50,142 nucleotides of DNA. Origin: JAITWN01 sp964581365 (GTDB lineage Bacteria > Pseudomonadota > Gammaproteobacteria > SZUA-140). Below are positions 25,389 through 33,714 of this stretch, piece after piece; position 1 is the first letter of the stretch, and the number at the start of each line of letters is the position of its first letter. Below the pieces are notes generated by a model. It worked only from the letters and a program-made list of their open reading frames with translations, made no database searches and was not told where the DNA came from. The position numbers and the translations under genes were made by a program. Where the stretch lies: NCBI GenBank assembly GCA_964581365.1, contig CAZOOF010000008.1, positions 1-50,142 on the forward strand, read 5' to 3'.

Positions 25389-28097
25389 ATGCAGATGAAC
25401 GCCCCCGCGCAGACACTCGTCCTCGTCGACGGATCATCCTACCTGTACCGTGCATACCACGCCCTGCCGCCACTGACCAATTCCCGCGGCGAGGCCACCG
25501 GCGCGATATTCGGCGTCACCAATATGCTGCGCACGCTGCTGCGCGAGTACAGCCCGGAACATATCGCTGTGGTCTTCGACGCCCCGGGAAAAACCTTTCG
25601 GGACGAGCTTTATGAAGAGTACAAGAGCCATCGTCCGCCGATGCCCGACGATCTGCGCAGCCAGATCCCTCCGCTGCACGCCATTGTCGAGGGCATGGGA
25701 CTGCCCTGTCTAGTGATCGACGGCGTCGAAGCCGACGATGTCATCGGCACCCTGGCCAAGCGCGCGAGCGATGCCGGGATGCGGGTCATCATCTCCACCG
25801 GCGACAAGGACATGGCCCAGCTGGTCTCGCCGCAGATCACCCTGATCAATACGATGACCAGGCAAACCCTGGACCCTGCAGGCGTCGAACAGAAGTTCGG
25901 CGTGCCACCCGAACGCATGGTCGATTATCTGGCTCTCGTCGGCGACGCTTCTGACAACATCCCCGGCATTCCGGGCGTCGGCCCGAAGACGGCGGCCACG
26001 CTGTTGCGCGAATACGGATCCATCGAAGGCATTCTTGCCGCCGCCGGGAACATCAAGGGCAAGGTCGGCGAACGCCTGCGCGAGCATGGCGACCTGCTAC
26101 CGCTCGGACAGCAGCTGGCCACCATCCGCTGCGACGTTCCGCTCGATGTCGATCTCGATCTGCGCCCCCGCACTCCCGACTTTGCGGCGCTCAAGGAGCT
26201 TTATCAGCGGCTCGAGTTCAATCGTCTGCTGGAAGAAGTGCTGACCGAGGAGCGCAAAGCAGGCTCCGAAGCCGAAGCCCCCGAGCCGGCGCCGGTGCGC
26301 TACCAAATGATCGTCACTCGCGCAGCGCTGTCAGCGTGGCTGCAGCGGCTGCGCGCTGCCGGCACTTTCGCGTTCGATACCGAAACCACCAGCCTGAACA
26401 TCATCGATGCCGAGCTGGTCGGAGTCTCGTTTTCGACCGAACCCAATGTCGCCGCCTATGTGCCCTTGGCGCATACCGGTCTGGAAGCGCCGCCTCAGCT
26501 TCCCCGCGATGAAGTGCTGGAACAGCTGCGCCCCTTGCTGGAAGACCCGGACCTGGAGAAAGTCGGTCACAACCTGAAATACGATATTTGCGTGCTGAAC
26601 CGGTATGGGATGCGCTGCCTGGGACACCTCACCGACACCATGCTCGAGTCCTATGTGCTCAACAGCACTGCGACACGCCACGACATGGATTCGCTGGCGC
26701 TGAAGTATCTCGGACACAAGACGACCAGCTACGAAGAAGTGGCGGGCAAGGGCGCAAAGCAGAAAACGTTCGATGCCATAGATGTCGAAACCGCCACCCG
26801 CTACGCGGCCGAGGACGCGGATGTCACCCTGCGGCTGCATCAGCACCTTTCGCCTTCACTGATGGCGGAACCCGGGCTGCGGCGGGTGTTCGAAGAGATC
26901 GAAATGCCGCTGGTGCCAGTGCTTGCGCGCATGGAATGTTACGGCGTGCTGCTCGATGCACGCCTGCTGACCGCTCTGAGCGACGAACTCGGCACCCGCC
27001 TCACTGCGCTGGAAGCCGAGGTCCACGCGCTCGCCGGAGAAGAGTTCAATCTCGGATCCCCGCTGCAGATCCAGCGCATTCTGTTCGACAAGCTGCAGCT
27101 TCCCTGCTCGCGCCGCACACCCGGCGGACAGCCCTCCACCGCTGAAGCGGTGCTTCAGGAGCTGGCGCTGGACTATCCGCTGCCGCGCCTGATTCTCGAG
27201 CACCGCGCGCTCGCCAAGCTCAAGTCGACCTATACCGATCGCCTGCCCGAACAGATTCACCCGCGCACCGGACGCATCCATACCTCCTATCACCAGGCGG
27301 TTGCCGCCACCGGTCGCCTGTCGTCCAGCAATCCGAATCTGCAGAACATTCCTGTTCGCAGTGAATACGGACGGCGCATACGTCAGGCATTCATCGCCCC
27401 GCCGGGCCAGCGCCTCCTCGCCGCGGATTACTCCCAGATCGAGCTGCGAATCCTGGCTCATTTCTCCGGCGACGAACGGCTCATTGCCGCCTTCCGCGCC
27501 GGCATGGACATCCATCGCGCCACTGCCGCCGAAATCTTCGGCGTGGCGCCCGATCAGGTGGATTCTGCACAACGGCGCAGCGCTAAGGCGATCAACTTCG
27601 GCCTCATCTATGGCATGTCTGCTTTCGGGCTGTCGCGCCAGCTCGGCGTTCCTCGCGATGCCGCCCAGAATTACATGGATCGGTACTTTGCCCGCTACCC
27701 CGGAGTAAGAGAATTCATGGACCGGACCCGCGCGGAAGCATCCGAACGCGGTCATGTAGAAACCCTGTTCGGGCGCCGCCTGTATCTGCCCGAGATCACT
27801 TCCCGCAACCGTCAGCGGCGGGAATATGCGGAACGCGCGGCGATCAATGCGCCGATGCAGGGCACCGCCGCCGACATCATCAAGCGCGCGATGCTGCGCA
27901 TCGATGCCTGGCTGAGAGAAACCAGCGGCATCCACATGATCATGCAGGTTCACGACGAACTGGTGTTCGAGGTTCCAGAAGACCGCCTGGAGGAAGCGAA
28001 GCAGCGCATCGCTACGGAGATGTCCGCCGCCGCCGAGCTCGCGGTGCCGCTGGAGGTCGATGTGGGAGTGGGCATGAACTGGGATGAAGCGCACTGA
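25389..28097 (+). CDS. polA: DNA polymerase I
   Basis: 902 aa, with all three domains. The 5'-3' exonuclease (LVLVDGSSYLYRAYHAL ... EADDVIGTLA ... STGDKDMAQLV; helix-hairpin-helix IPGIPGVGPKTA) is followed by a 3'-5' proofreading domain that keeps its DxE motif (FAFDTETTSLN, near residue 330). The polymerase has motif A DYSQIELRILAHFSGD, motif B KAINFGLIYGMSAFG and motif C QVHDELVFEV. It acts in gap repair and Okazaki-fragment processing. No Shine-Dalgarno precedes either start candidate; the ATG at 25395 fits the predicted leaderless +1 better than 25389. Downstream lie the candidate sRNA and convergent engB. Confidence 0.98.
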   Translation: MQMNAPAQTLVLVDGSSYLYRAYHALPPLTNSRGEATGAIFGVTNMLRTLLREYSPEHIAVVFDAPGKTFRDELYEEYKSHRPPMPDDLRSQIPPLHAIVEGMGLPCLVIDGVEADDVIGTLAKRASDAGMRVIISTGDKDMAQLVSPQITLINTMTRQTLDPAGVEQKFGVPPERMVDYLALVGDASDNIPGIPGVGPKTAATLLREYGSIEGILAAAGNIKGKVGERLREHGDLLPLGQQLATIRCDVPLDVDLDLRPRTPDFAALKELYQRLEFNRLLEEVLTEERKAGSEAEAPEPAPVRYQMIVTRAALSAWLQRLRAAGTFAFDTETTSLNIIDAELVGVSFSTEPNVAAYVPLAHTGLEAPPQLPRDEVLEQLRPLLEDPDLEKVGHNLKYDICVLNRYGMRCLGHLTDTMLESYVLNSTATRHDMDSLALKYLGHKTTSYEEVAGKGAKQKTFDAIDVETATRYAAEDADVTLRLHQHLSPSLMAEPGLRRVFEEIEMPLVPVLARMECYGVLLDARLLTALSDELGTRLTALEAEVHALAGEEFNLGSPLQIQRILFDKLQLPCSRRTPGGQPSTAEAVLQELALDYPLPRLILEHRALAKLKSTYTDRLPEQIHPRTGRIHTSYHQAVAATGRLSSSNPNLQNIPVRSEYGRRIRQAFIAPPGQRLLAADYSQIELRILAHFSGDERLIAAFRAGMDIHRATAAEIFGVAPDQVDSAQRRSAKAINFGLIYGMSAFGLSRQLGVPRDAAQNYMDRYFARYPGVREFMDRTRAEASERGHVETLFGRRLYLPEITSRNRQRREYAERAAINAPMQGTAADIIKRAMLRIDAWLRETSGIHMIMQVHDELVFEVPEDRLEEAKQRIATEMSAAAELAVPLEVDVGVGMNWDEAH

Positions 28098-28133
28098 GCA
28101 CCACCGAGCGAGCGCCGGCGCTGCAGCCGAATT

Positions 28134-28161
28134 GGAACTTTCCCCGAGCTTTACTGTCTTC
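28134..28161 (+). promoter_or_regulatory. Sigma-E (RpoE/AlgU)-type promoter after polA
   Basis: GGAACTT (28134-28140) is a perfect sigma-E -35. After 15 bases GTCTTC (28156-28161) matches the -10 core GTCT. The expected +1 is about 28166-28168, directly before three hairpins and a U-tail. ErsA in Pseudomonas, at the same locus, is also driven by the envelope-stress sigma factor (established knowledge). Confidence 0.6.
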
Positions 28162-28166
28162 TTATT

Positions 28167-28290
28167 CAGACAGTGCGTTTCAAGAGCCACCCTTCCCCGT
28201 CCAGGGGAGTGGGAGTCCGGCAATCCCCAAGCCGGACACGTTCGCCCCAGTTTGCCTTCCCTCCCTCTCTCTACACTGGGGCATTTTTTT
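28167..28290 (+). ncRNA. Candidate trans-acting sRNA in the Spot 42/ErsA position (polA-engB gap)
   Basis: About 124 nt with no credible open frame on the sense strand. One hairpin (CCAC/GTGG plus TCCCC/GGGGA) spans about 28187-28212. A second has 7-bp GTCCGGC/GCCGGAC arms (28215-28221 with 28231-28237) and an AATCCCCAA loop. A terminator stem has GCCCCAGT/ACTGGGGC arms (28244-28251 with 28275-28282), a 23-nt pyrimidine loop and seven T. Location, orientation, size and promoter type match Spot 42 and ErsA, which are Hfq-dependent sRNAs. The C-rich loops would suit pairing with Shine-Dalgarno regions. Homology by sequence was not tested. The terminator overlaps the engB 3' end in antisense. 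Confidence 0.65.
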
Positions 28291-28903
28291 GCCCGAAATC
28301 CAGCCAGCCGGCCAGTTTCGCCCGCGCCTCCTCGACACCCTGGCGGGAAAGAGCCGAAAACAGCTGCACGGAGACCAGATCATCGGCGCCGAGAAATTCG
28401 CGCCAGCGCCGCAAGGCCTGCGCGGCCGCGTTCCTGCTGAGCTTATCCGCCTTGGTCAGCAGAACATGCAGAGGAAGCTCCGCGTGGCGGCACCAGTCGA
28501 TCAGCATGACGTCGAGTTCCCCCGGCTCACGGCGGCAATCGACGGTGAGGATGAGGCCGGCGAGCGAGCGCCTGCCATTCAGATAGTTCTCGATCAAGGG
28601 CTGCCAGTCCCGGCGCAGCGATGCCGAGACTTTGGCGTATCCGTAGCCCGGCAGATCGACCAGGCGACGGTCGTCATCCAGGGCAAAGAAGTTGATCTGT
28701 TGCGTGCGTCCCGGCGTACGGCTGGTACGCGCGAGCGCCCGCCTGCCGGTGATGGCATTGATGGAACTGGACTTTCCCGAGTTCGATCGACCCGCGAATG
28801 CGACCTCGCGACCGCTGTCGGGGGGCAGACGGCCGCCTCTCGCAGCACCATGCACGAAACACGCGTTTTGATAGGGACGAGCGGTATCGACAGTTTCGTT
28901 CAC
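28271..28903 (-). CDS. engB: Ribosome-biogenesis GTPase EngB (YihA/YsxC)
   Basis: 210 aa from the GTG at 28903, with GGAGG seven bases upstream. The GTPase motifs are G1 AFAGRSNSGKSSS, G2 TSRTPGRTQQINFF, G3 DLPGYGYAK and G4 LLTKADKL. It acts in 50S subunit assembly and is essential in several bacteria. It is convergent with polA, as in E. coli and Pseudomonas. The last codons overlap the candidate sRNA terminator on the other strand. A -10-like TATACG near 28938-28943 could serve it. Confidence 0.96.
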   Translation of the reverse strand: MNETVDTARPYQNACFVHGAARGGRLPPDSGREVAFAGRSNSGKSSSINAITGRRALARTSRTPGRTQQINFFALDDDRRLVDLPGYGYAKVSASLRRDWQPLIENYLNGRRSLAGLILTVDCRREPGELDVMLIDWCRHAELPLHVLLTKADKLSRNAAAQALRRWREFLGADDLVSVQLFSALSRQGVEEARAKLAGWLDFGQKNAPV

Positions 28904-28939
28904 AGGGTGCCTCCGGCCGCGGTGCTGCGCATCTTAACG

Positions 28940-28945
28940 TATAAT
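28940..28945 (+). promoter_or_regulatory. TATAAT -10 for dsbA in the engB/dsbA gap
   Basis: A consensus TATAAT on the plus strand in the 129-base divergent gap 28904-29032. There is no matching -35. It would give dsbA a leader of about 80 bases. A short direct repeat CTCTGGCGG (28974-28982 and 28985-28993) lies within that leader, meaning unknown. Confidence 0.45.
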
Positions 28946-29032
28946 TCTGCCCTTGCGTGTGCGCTGTCATCCGCTCTGGCGGAACTCTGGCGGCGGGCGT
29001 CGGTCCCAAGAGTAACAAATGAGAGGAAAGAA

Positions 29033-29671
29033 ATGAGAATGCTGCGCCACTTCGCCCTGTTCGGTCTGCTGCTGCTGCCCCTTCTCGCTACCGCCGCCGG
29101 TCCGATCAAGTACCAGGAAGGTCAGGCCTATCAGAAGATCCTGCCGGCACAGCCGACCGCCAATCCGGAAAAGGTCGAGGTCGTCGAGGTGTTCTGGTAT
29201 GGCTGTCCGCATTGCCACCGCTTTCAGCCCTACGTTGAACGCTGGCTGCTCGGTGAGCCGGCCAATGTCGAATTCGTGCGTCTGCCGGCGATCCTGAGCG
29301 AACGCTGGGCAATCCACGCCCGCGCCTACTACGCCGCCGAAGCCCTGGGCGTGCTGGAACAGATTCATGGCAGGCTTTTCGACGCGATCCACGTCGGCAA
29401 GGAGCGTCTCGATACCGAGCAGAGTCTCGCCGATTTCTTCGCTCGCCAGGGCGTGGACCGGGCCGAGTTCCTGGAAGCTTTCAATTCCTTCGCCGTCAAC
29501 AGCAAGGTTTCGCGCGCGCGTGAACTGACGCGTCGCTACGGCATCGACGGCACCCCAGCGGTGGTCATCAACGGCAAGTACCGCACCAGTCCCGCCTCGG
29601 CCGGCTCGTTCGAGACCCTGATCGACATCATGGATCACTTGGTTGCCCGCGAAGCCGCTACGCTCAACTGA
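29033..29671 (+). CDS. dsbA: Thiol:disulfide interchange protein DsbA
   Basis: 212 aa from the ATG at 29033 with GAGGAAAG upstream. The longer in-frame stretch back into the engB region is not DsbA-like. A signal peptide (about 1-22, ending ATAAGP) precedes the thioredoxin fold with active site CPHC (about 57-60, FWYGCPHCHRF) and the cis-Pro loop GIDGTPAVVING. It introduces disulfides into periplasmic proteins, which would include T4P and secretion components. The upstream cytochrome c genes present in Pseudomonas between engB and dsbA are absent here. Confidence 0.97.
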   Translation: MRMLRHFALFGLLLLPLLATAAGPIKYQEGQAYQKILPAQPTANPEKVEVVEVFWYGCPHCHRFQPYVERWLLGEPANVEFVRLPAILSERWAIHARAYYAAEALGVLEQIHGRLFDAIHVGKERLDTEQSLADFFARQGVDRAEFLEAFNSFAVNSKVSRARELTRRYGIDGTPAVVINGKYRTSPASAGSFETLIDIMDHLVAREAATLN

Positions 29672-29731
29672 GCGCATGAATCCCGAACGGATCCGTACGC
29701 GGCTCCTGCAAGAGGAGGCGAACGAACCTCG

Positions 29732-31363
29732 ATGAAGGCAGCCGAACTGTTCGTCCGGTGCCTGGAGAATGAGGGCGTCGAATACATCTTCGGCATCCCG
29801 GGCGAGGAAAACCTCGCCCTGATGGATGCCCTGCACGATTCCCAAATCCGCTTCGTTACCGTTCGCCATGAGCAGGGCGCCGGATTCATGGCAGACGTCT
29901 ACGGCCGCCTCACCGGCCGTGCAGGCGTCTGCCTGTCCACGCTGGGGCCCGGCGCGACCAATCTGATCACCGCGGTGGCCGACGCCAATATGGATTACGC
30001 ACCGCTGATCGCCATCGCCGGTCAGGCCGGCACCAACCGGCTTCACAAGGAATCCCATCAGGTGCTGGATCTGGAGAGCATCTTCCAGCACATCACCAAG
30101 TATTCTTCGCGCCTGCTGACGCCGAGAATCATTCCCGAGGTCGTGCGCAAAGCGTTCAAGCTGGCGCAGATGGAACGCACCGGCGCCGCGTTCATCGAGT
30201 TTCCCGAGAACATCGCCGCCATGGAGGTGGACGATGCGCCCTTGCGGGTATCCCATCCGCTCGCACCCGAACCGGCCGCGGAGAGCATACTGCGCGCGGC
30301 CCAGATCATCAGCGAGGCCCAGCGGCCGATGATCCTCGCCGGCAACGGCGTGATCCGCGCCCGCGCCTGCGAGCAGCTGAGGGATTTTGCCGATCGCCTG
30401 AACATTCCGGTGGCCAACACTTTCATGGCGAAGGGGGTCATTCCGTTCAGCCATCCGCTGGCGCTCGGGACGGCGGGTCTGCAGTCGCGTGATTACGTCA
30501 ATGTCGGCTTCGATCATGCGGACGTAATCATCTGCATCGGCTACGATCTGGTGGAGTACCACCCTCATCTGTGGCATCCGACTCGTGACCGGAAGATCAT
30601 CCACATCGCCTCGGCAGCAGCCGAAGTCGATGCCAGCTACGAAGTGGCAGCCGGCGTCGTCGGCGACATCAGGCATGGGCTGACCCGGGTAGCGGCCGCA
30701 GCGAAACCTCACCCAGGGCATCTGCTGCGCCCGCTCCGCGACGCTCTGATCGAGGACATGAACCGGCATGGCCGTGACGAATGCTGTCCGCTCAAGCCGC
30801 AGAAGATCATCTGGGATCTGCGCACCGCGCTGGGCATGGAAGACATCGTGATCTGCGATGTGGGCGCCCACAAGATGTGGATGGCCCGCATGTTCCGCTG
30901 CGAGCATCCAAATACGTGCCTGATTTCCAACGGTTTCGCCAGCATGGGCATTGCGGTGCCAGGAGCCATCGCAGCCAAGCTGGCACGCCCGGAGCGGGCG
31001 GTCGTCGCTGTCACCGGGGACGCTGGCTTTCTGATGAACTCCCAGGAGATCGAGACCGCCATGCGGCTGGGACTCGCTTTCGTGATCCTGGTCTGGAATG
31101 ACAACGGCTACGGTTTGATAGAATGGAAGCAGATGCAAGGATATGGGCGCAGCGGTAACGTGCGCTTTACCAATCCCGACTTCGTCCGCTATGCCGAGGC
31201 CTTCGGCGCCAGGGGGTACCGCATCGAACGCGCCGAAGACCTGCTTCCTGTGCTCCGCCGGGCCCTGGCCGATAATACCGTCAGCATCATCGACTGCCCC
31301 GTGGATTACAGCGAGAATCTGAAACTTACCGCCAAATTGGGTGAAATGGTCGCTCCGATATGA
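29732..31363 (+). CDS. Acetolactate-synthase-type ThDP enzyme, large subunit
   Basis: 543 aa. An N-terminal ThDP pyrimidine domain with catalytic Glu (FVTVRHEQGAGFMADVYGRLTG) is followed by a central domain and a C-terminal pyrophosphate domain with GDAGFLMN ... WNDNGYG, the Mg/ThDP-binding motif. Closest in layout to the catabolic AlsS type, which condenses two pyruvates to acetolactate without a regulatory subunit; no ilvN/ilvH-type gene is adjacent. Related ThDP enzymes with other substrates cannot be excluded. An AGGAGG lies 14 bases before the ATG. It is inserted between dsbA and the EEP gene, which are closer together in Pseudomonas, and overlaps the latter by ATGA. Confidence 0.88.
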   Translation: MKAAELFVRCLENEGVEYIFGIPGEENLALMDALHDSQIRFVTVRHEQGAGFMADVYGRLTGRAGVCLSTLGPGATNLITAVADANMDYAPLIAIAGQAGTNRLHKESHQVLDLESIFQHITKYSSRLLTPRIIPEVVRKAFKLAQMERTGAAFIEFPENIAAMEVDDAPLRVSHPLAPEPAAESILRAAQIISEAQRPMILAGNGVIRARACEQLRDFADRLNIPVANTFMAKGVIPFSHPLALGTAGLQSRDYVNVGFDHADVIICIGYDLVEYHPHLWHPTRDRKIIHIASAAAEVDASYEVAAGVVGDIRHGLTRVAAAAKPHPGHLLRPLRDALIEDMNRHGRDECCPLKPQKIIWDLRTALGMEDIVICDVGAHKMWMARMFRCEHPNTCLISNGFASMGIAVPGAIAAKLARPERAVVAVTGDAGFLMNSQEIETAMRLGLAFVILVWNDNGYGLIEWKQMQGYGRSGNVRFTNPDFVRYAEAFGARGYRIERAEDLLPVLRRALADNTVSIIDCPVDYSENLKLTAKLGEMVAPI

Positions 31364-32208
31364 ATGTGCCGTTGCAAAGCCTCGTCTCCGAACCGCCCTC
31401 GACCGGGATTACGGCAGATGGCGGCCGCCGGCTGCGCCTGATCAGCTACAACATCCAGGTCGGTATCGCCTGCAGGCGCTACCACCACTACCTGACGCAA
31501 AGCTGGAAGCATGTGCTCCCTCATGCCGAAAGCCTCAGCAACCTCGATCGCATTGCCCGTCTGGTCAATGAGTTCGACGTGGTCGCCCTGCAGGAAGCGG
31601 ATGCGGGCAGTTTCCGCAGTTCATTCGTCAACCAGGTCGAATTCCTGGCCCGCCGCGGCGGCTTTCCTCACTGGTACTACCAGACCAATCGCAACCTGGG
31701 GAAGATCGCCCAGCACAGCAATGGCCTGCTCAGCCGTCATGCGCCGGTCGAAATCTTCGAGCATCGGCTTCCGGGTCTCATTCCCGGTCGCGGCCTGATC
31801 GAGGTCCATTACGGCAGCGGCGACCAACCTCTGGTCCTGCTCATGGTCCACCTCGGCCTGAGCAAGCGTGCCCGCATGCGCCAGATTCTCTACATCGCGC
31901 GCCTGGTCAATCGCCATCGGCACGTGGTGGTCATGGGCGATTTCAACTGCCACGCCCGCAGCGAGGAAATGTCGGTGCTTACCGACTGCACCAGGCTGCG
32001 CCTGCCCGAGAGCGAGCTTCCCACCTTCCCGAGCTGGCGCCCCAATCGCAGCATCGATCATGTCCTGGTTTCGTCCAGTATCACTCTGAACGACATGCAG
32101 GTGCTGCCACATCCGGTTTCCGACCATCTGCCCATCGGCGTCGACATTTCCCTGCCGGATGATATTTCGATCGAGGCCGCGGCACCCCTGGCCCGCGTGG
32201 CCGGCTAG
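31360..32208 (+). CDS. Endonuclease/exonuclease/phosphatase (EEP) fold hydrolase
   Basis: 282 aa, no signal peptide. The EEP superfamily motifs are in order: LISYNIQVG, VVALQEADAG (metal-binding Glu), HLGLSKRARMRQ, VVVMGDFNCH, SIDHVLVS and PVSDHLPIGV (catalytic Asp/His). Members cleave phosphodiester or phosphomonoester bonds in nucleic acids, lipids or sugars, so the substrate cannot be read from sequence. The start overlaps the ThDP-enzyme stop (ATGA). The neighbour relation to dsbA matches Pseudomonas. The 61-base gap 32209-32269 to the convergent operon holds no clear terminator. Confidence 0.88.
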   Translation: MNVPLQSLVSEPPSTGITADGGRRLRLISYNIQVGIACRRYHHYLTQSWKHVLPHAESLSNLDRIARLVNEFDVVALQEADAGSFRSSFVNQVEFLARRGGFPHWYYQTNRNLGKIAQHSNGLLSRHAPVEIFEHRLPGLIPGRGLIEVHYGSGDQPLVLLMVHLGLSKRARMRQILYIARLVNRHRHVVVMGDFNCHARSEEMSVLTDCTRLRLPESELPTFPSWRPNRSIDHVLVSSSITLNDMQVLPHPVSDHLPIGVDISLPDDISIEAAAPLARVAG

Positions 32209-32269
32209 CACGTATCCCCGCGCAGCCCGCGCCCCGCACCTCACGGGTTTTCGTTCGCGGACAGCTGAC

Positions 32270-33202
32270 TCAGCCGGGGAAGAAATCGATCGGATAGGTG
32301 GTCGTGGTCACAGCGACTTCGCGAGCACCGAAATCGAACTGACGCACTCGCGCCACCAGGCGACGCTCGAGCTCGGCATCACCCAGCTCGCTGGACACGA
32401 TCTCGCACTCGGCAACCACGCCCGAAGGCAGAATCGTCAGCCTGAGCACAACGGTCCCACGCAGGCCCGGCTCATTACGCAGCGCCCGCCGGTAGAGCGT
32501 ATTCAGGGCGGCGCGGTTCTCGTCGAACACCCGCTGAATCTCTTCGCTGGAGCGTCCGGGCAACACTGGCCCGGAGCCTTCCGCCAGATCCGTGTCCCGC
32601 ACCACCCGCGGCGCCTCCACTCGCGTCACGTCATGTTCGGCGAGACGGGTGGCCTCCCCCTGCACCGACGGGGCGTTCACTCCGCCGCTTGCCGTGCCTG
32701 CCCGTGAGGCAATGACCGCCTGGACGTCCTGTGGTTCAGAAACCGATTCGGCGGCGCGCAGCTCCTGGTTCTCGAGTGAACGAAGCGGGCTGTCGCTGCG
32801 CAGTTGCGCAATTTCCTGGCTGAGAGCGAGCAGACCGCTGCGCGCGGCACGCTCACGCGCTGCCGACACAGGGGCCGGCGGCTCTACCGGTGGCGGGGCA
32901 ACCGGCGCGGGTTCGGGCGCAACGGGTTCGGACGCCAGGGGCGGCTCAGGAGCGGCTTCCTTTGGGACCTCTTCGGGCGGAGGCGGCAAGGGCGGCGGCT
33001 GCGGTCGATCCTGCAGCAGCTGCGCAAAGCGCGGTGAAACCTCGTCGATGAGACGCACCACCGGCGCTGGCATGTCGATGAGCGGCACGATGAGTCCGAA
33101 TACCAGGATAATGGTGACGACCGTCGCAGCAATGATGCGGAACCGGCGCTCGTCGGCGCCCTCGTCCCAGTACAGCGCCGGCGATCGTGCAAGCGCGCTC
33201 AT
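32270..33202 (-). CDS. TonB-like protein with AgmX/PglI-type C-terminal domain
   Basis: 310 aa from the ATG at 33202, overlapping the upstream ExbD stop (ATGA). A cytoplasmic N-terminus of about 22 residues and one transmembrane helix (about 24-45, IIAATVVTIILVFGLIVPL) are followed by a long Pro/Glu-rich periplasmic linker (PPPLPPPPEEVPKE). The C-terminal domain has SEEIQRVFDENRAALNTLYRRAL and GTVVLRLTILPSGVV, the pattern of AgmX/PglI C-domains of Myxococcus gliding proteins. By analogy it would couple ExbB/ExbD motion to outer-envelope partners. Last gene of the operon. Confidence 0.85.
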   Translation of the reverse strand: MSALARSPALYWDEGADERRFRIIAATVVTIILVFGLIVPLIDMPAPVVRLIDEVSPRFAQLLQDRPQPPPLPPPPEEVPKEAAPEPPLASEPVAPEPAPVAPPPVEPPAPVSAARERAARSGLLALSQEIAQLRSDSPLRSLENQELRAAESVSEPQDVQAVIASRAGTASGGVNAPSVQGEATRLAEHDVTRVEAPRVVRDTDLAEGSGPVLPGRSSEEIQRVFDENRAALNTLYRRALRNEPGLRGTVVLRLTILPSGVVAECEIVSSELGDAELERRLVARVRQFDFGAREVAVTTTTYPIDFFPG

Positions 33203-33702
33203 CCCTCCGCTCCCGCCCGCTGCAGTACCGCAAACGAAACCTGTCCATATCCGGCTTCGGCACACGACAGCATGACGCGACGAATGACACTGTAGGGCAA
33301 GGTCCTGGCTGCCATGACCGTGGCTTCCGGCCCGGCCTCGCCTGCGGCATCGGACGAGCTGCCACGCGCCGCGAGGATTTCGAGGGCCCGGGTCAGCGGC
33401 GCGATATCGGTTTCACCGTCGGCCAGCGCTGCCTGCAGATCGGCGACCCGCTCCCCCTGCACCAGGATGTCCGTATCGGTGACCATGACCACCACCGTCT
33501 CGCGCGGCCGCTCCTCGGCAACCGATTCAGGCAATTCGATGGAGCGCGTGCTGGGCAGCAACTCGACTTCGCTCGAATTGACCAGCAGAAAGAACACGAG
33601 GATGGTGAAAATGTCCATCAGCGACACGAGATTGAGCCCGGTGGCCGCCCGGTGGCGACGATGGTGGCGCTCCATGCGCAATGCCCGACGCGACATCTTC
33701 AT
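33199..33702 (-). CDS. ExbD/TolR-family protein with canonical Asp
   Basis: 167 aa. A basic N-terminus precedes a transmembrane helix with the family motif LNLVSLMDIFTILVFFLLVN. Asp30 is the protonatable residue that conducts protons in ExbD/TolR. A periplasmic domain follows, with an acidic, Gly/Ser-rich insertion (about 118-130). It starts 12 bases after the first ExbD gene and overlaps the TonB-like gene. It is the likely proton-conducting partner of the single ExbB in this operon. Confidence 0.9.
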   Translation of the reverse strand: MKMSRRALRMERHHRRHRAATGLNLVSLMDIFTILVFFLLVNSSEVELLPSTRSIELPESVAEERPRETVVVMVTDTDILVQGERVADLQAALADGETDIAPLTRALEILAARGSSSDAAGEAGPEATVMAARTLPYSVIRRVMLSCAEAGYGQVSFAVLQRAGAEG

Positions 33703-33714
33703 CCCAGACTCCGC

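Noticed and set aside
28153..28174. ACTGTCT/AGACAGT hairpin as the first stem of the candidate sRNA
   Set aside because: Its left arm overlaps the predicted -10 box, so it would not be in the transcript. It may instead be a palindromic site at the promoter.
26856..28223. 455-codon minus-strand frame opposite polA
   Set aside because: It overlaps a complete DNA polymerase I and the engB 3' end, has no domain, and is a compositional shadow.
28289..29032. N-terminal extension of dsbA across the engB region
   Set aside because: The extension is antisense to EngB. The ATG at 29033 has a good ribosome-binding site and starts a signal peptide.
30980..31110. GDA instead of GDG in the ThDP-binding motif as a sign of inactivity
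   Set aside because: Variation at the third position of this motif occurs in active ThDP enzymes, and all other motif residues are present.
28967..31138. Very long open frame on the minus strand opposite dsbA and the ThDP enzyme
   Set aside because: No recognisable domain. It is antisense to two clear protein families, and GC-rich codon bias commonly leaves such frames open.
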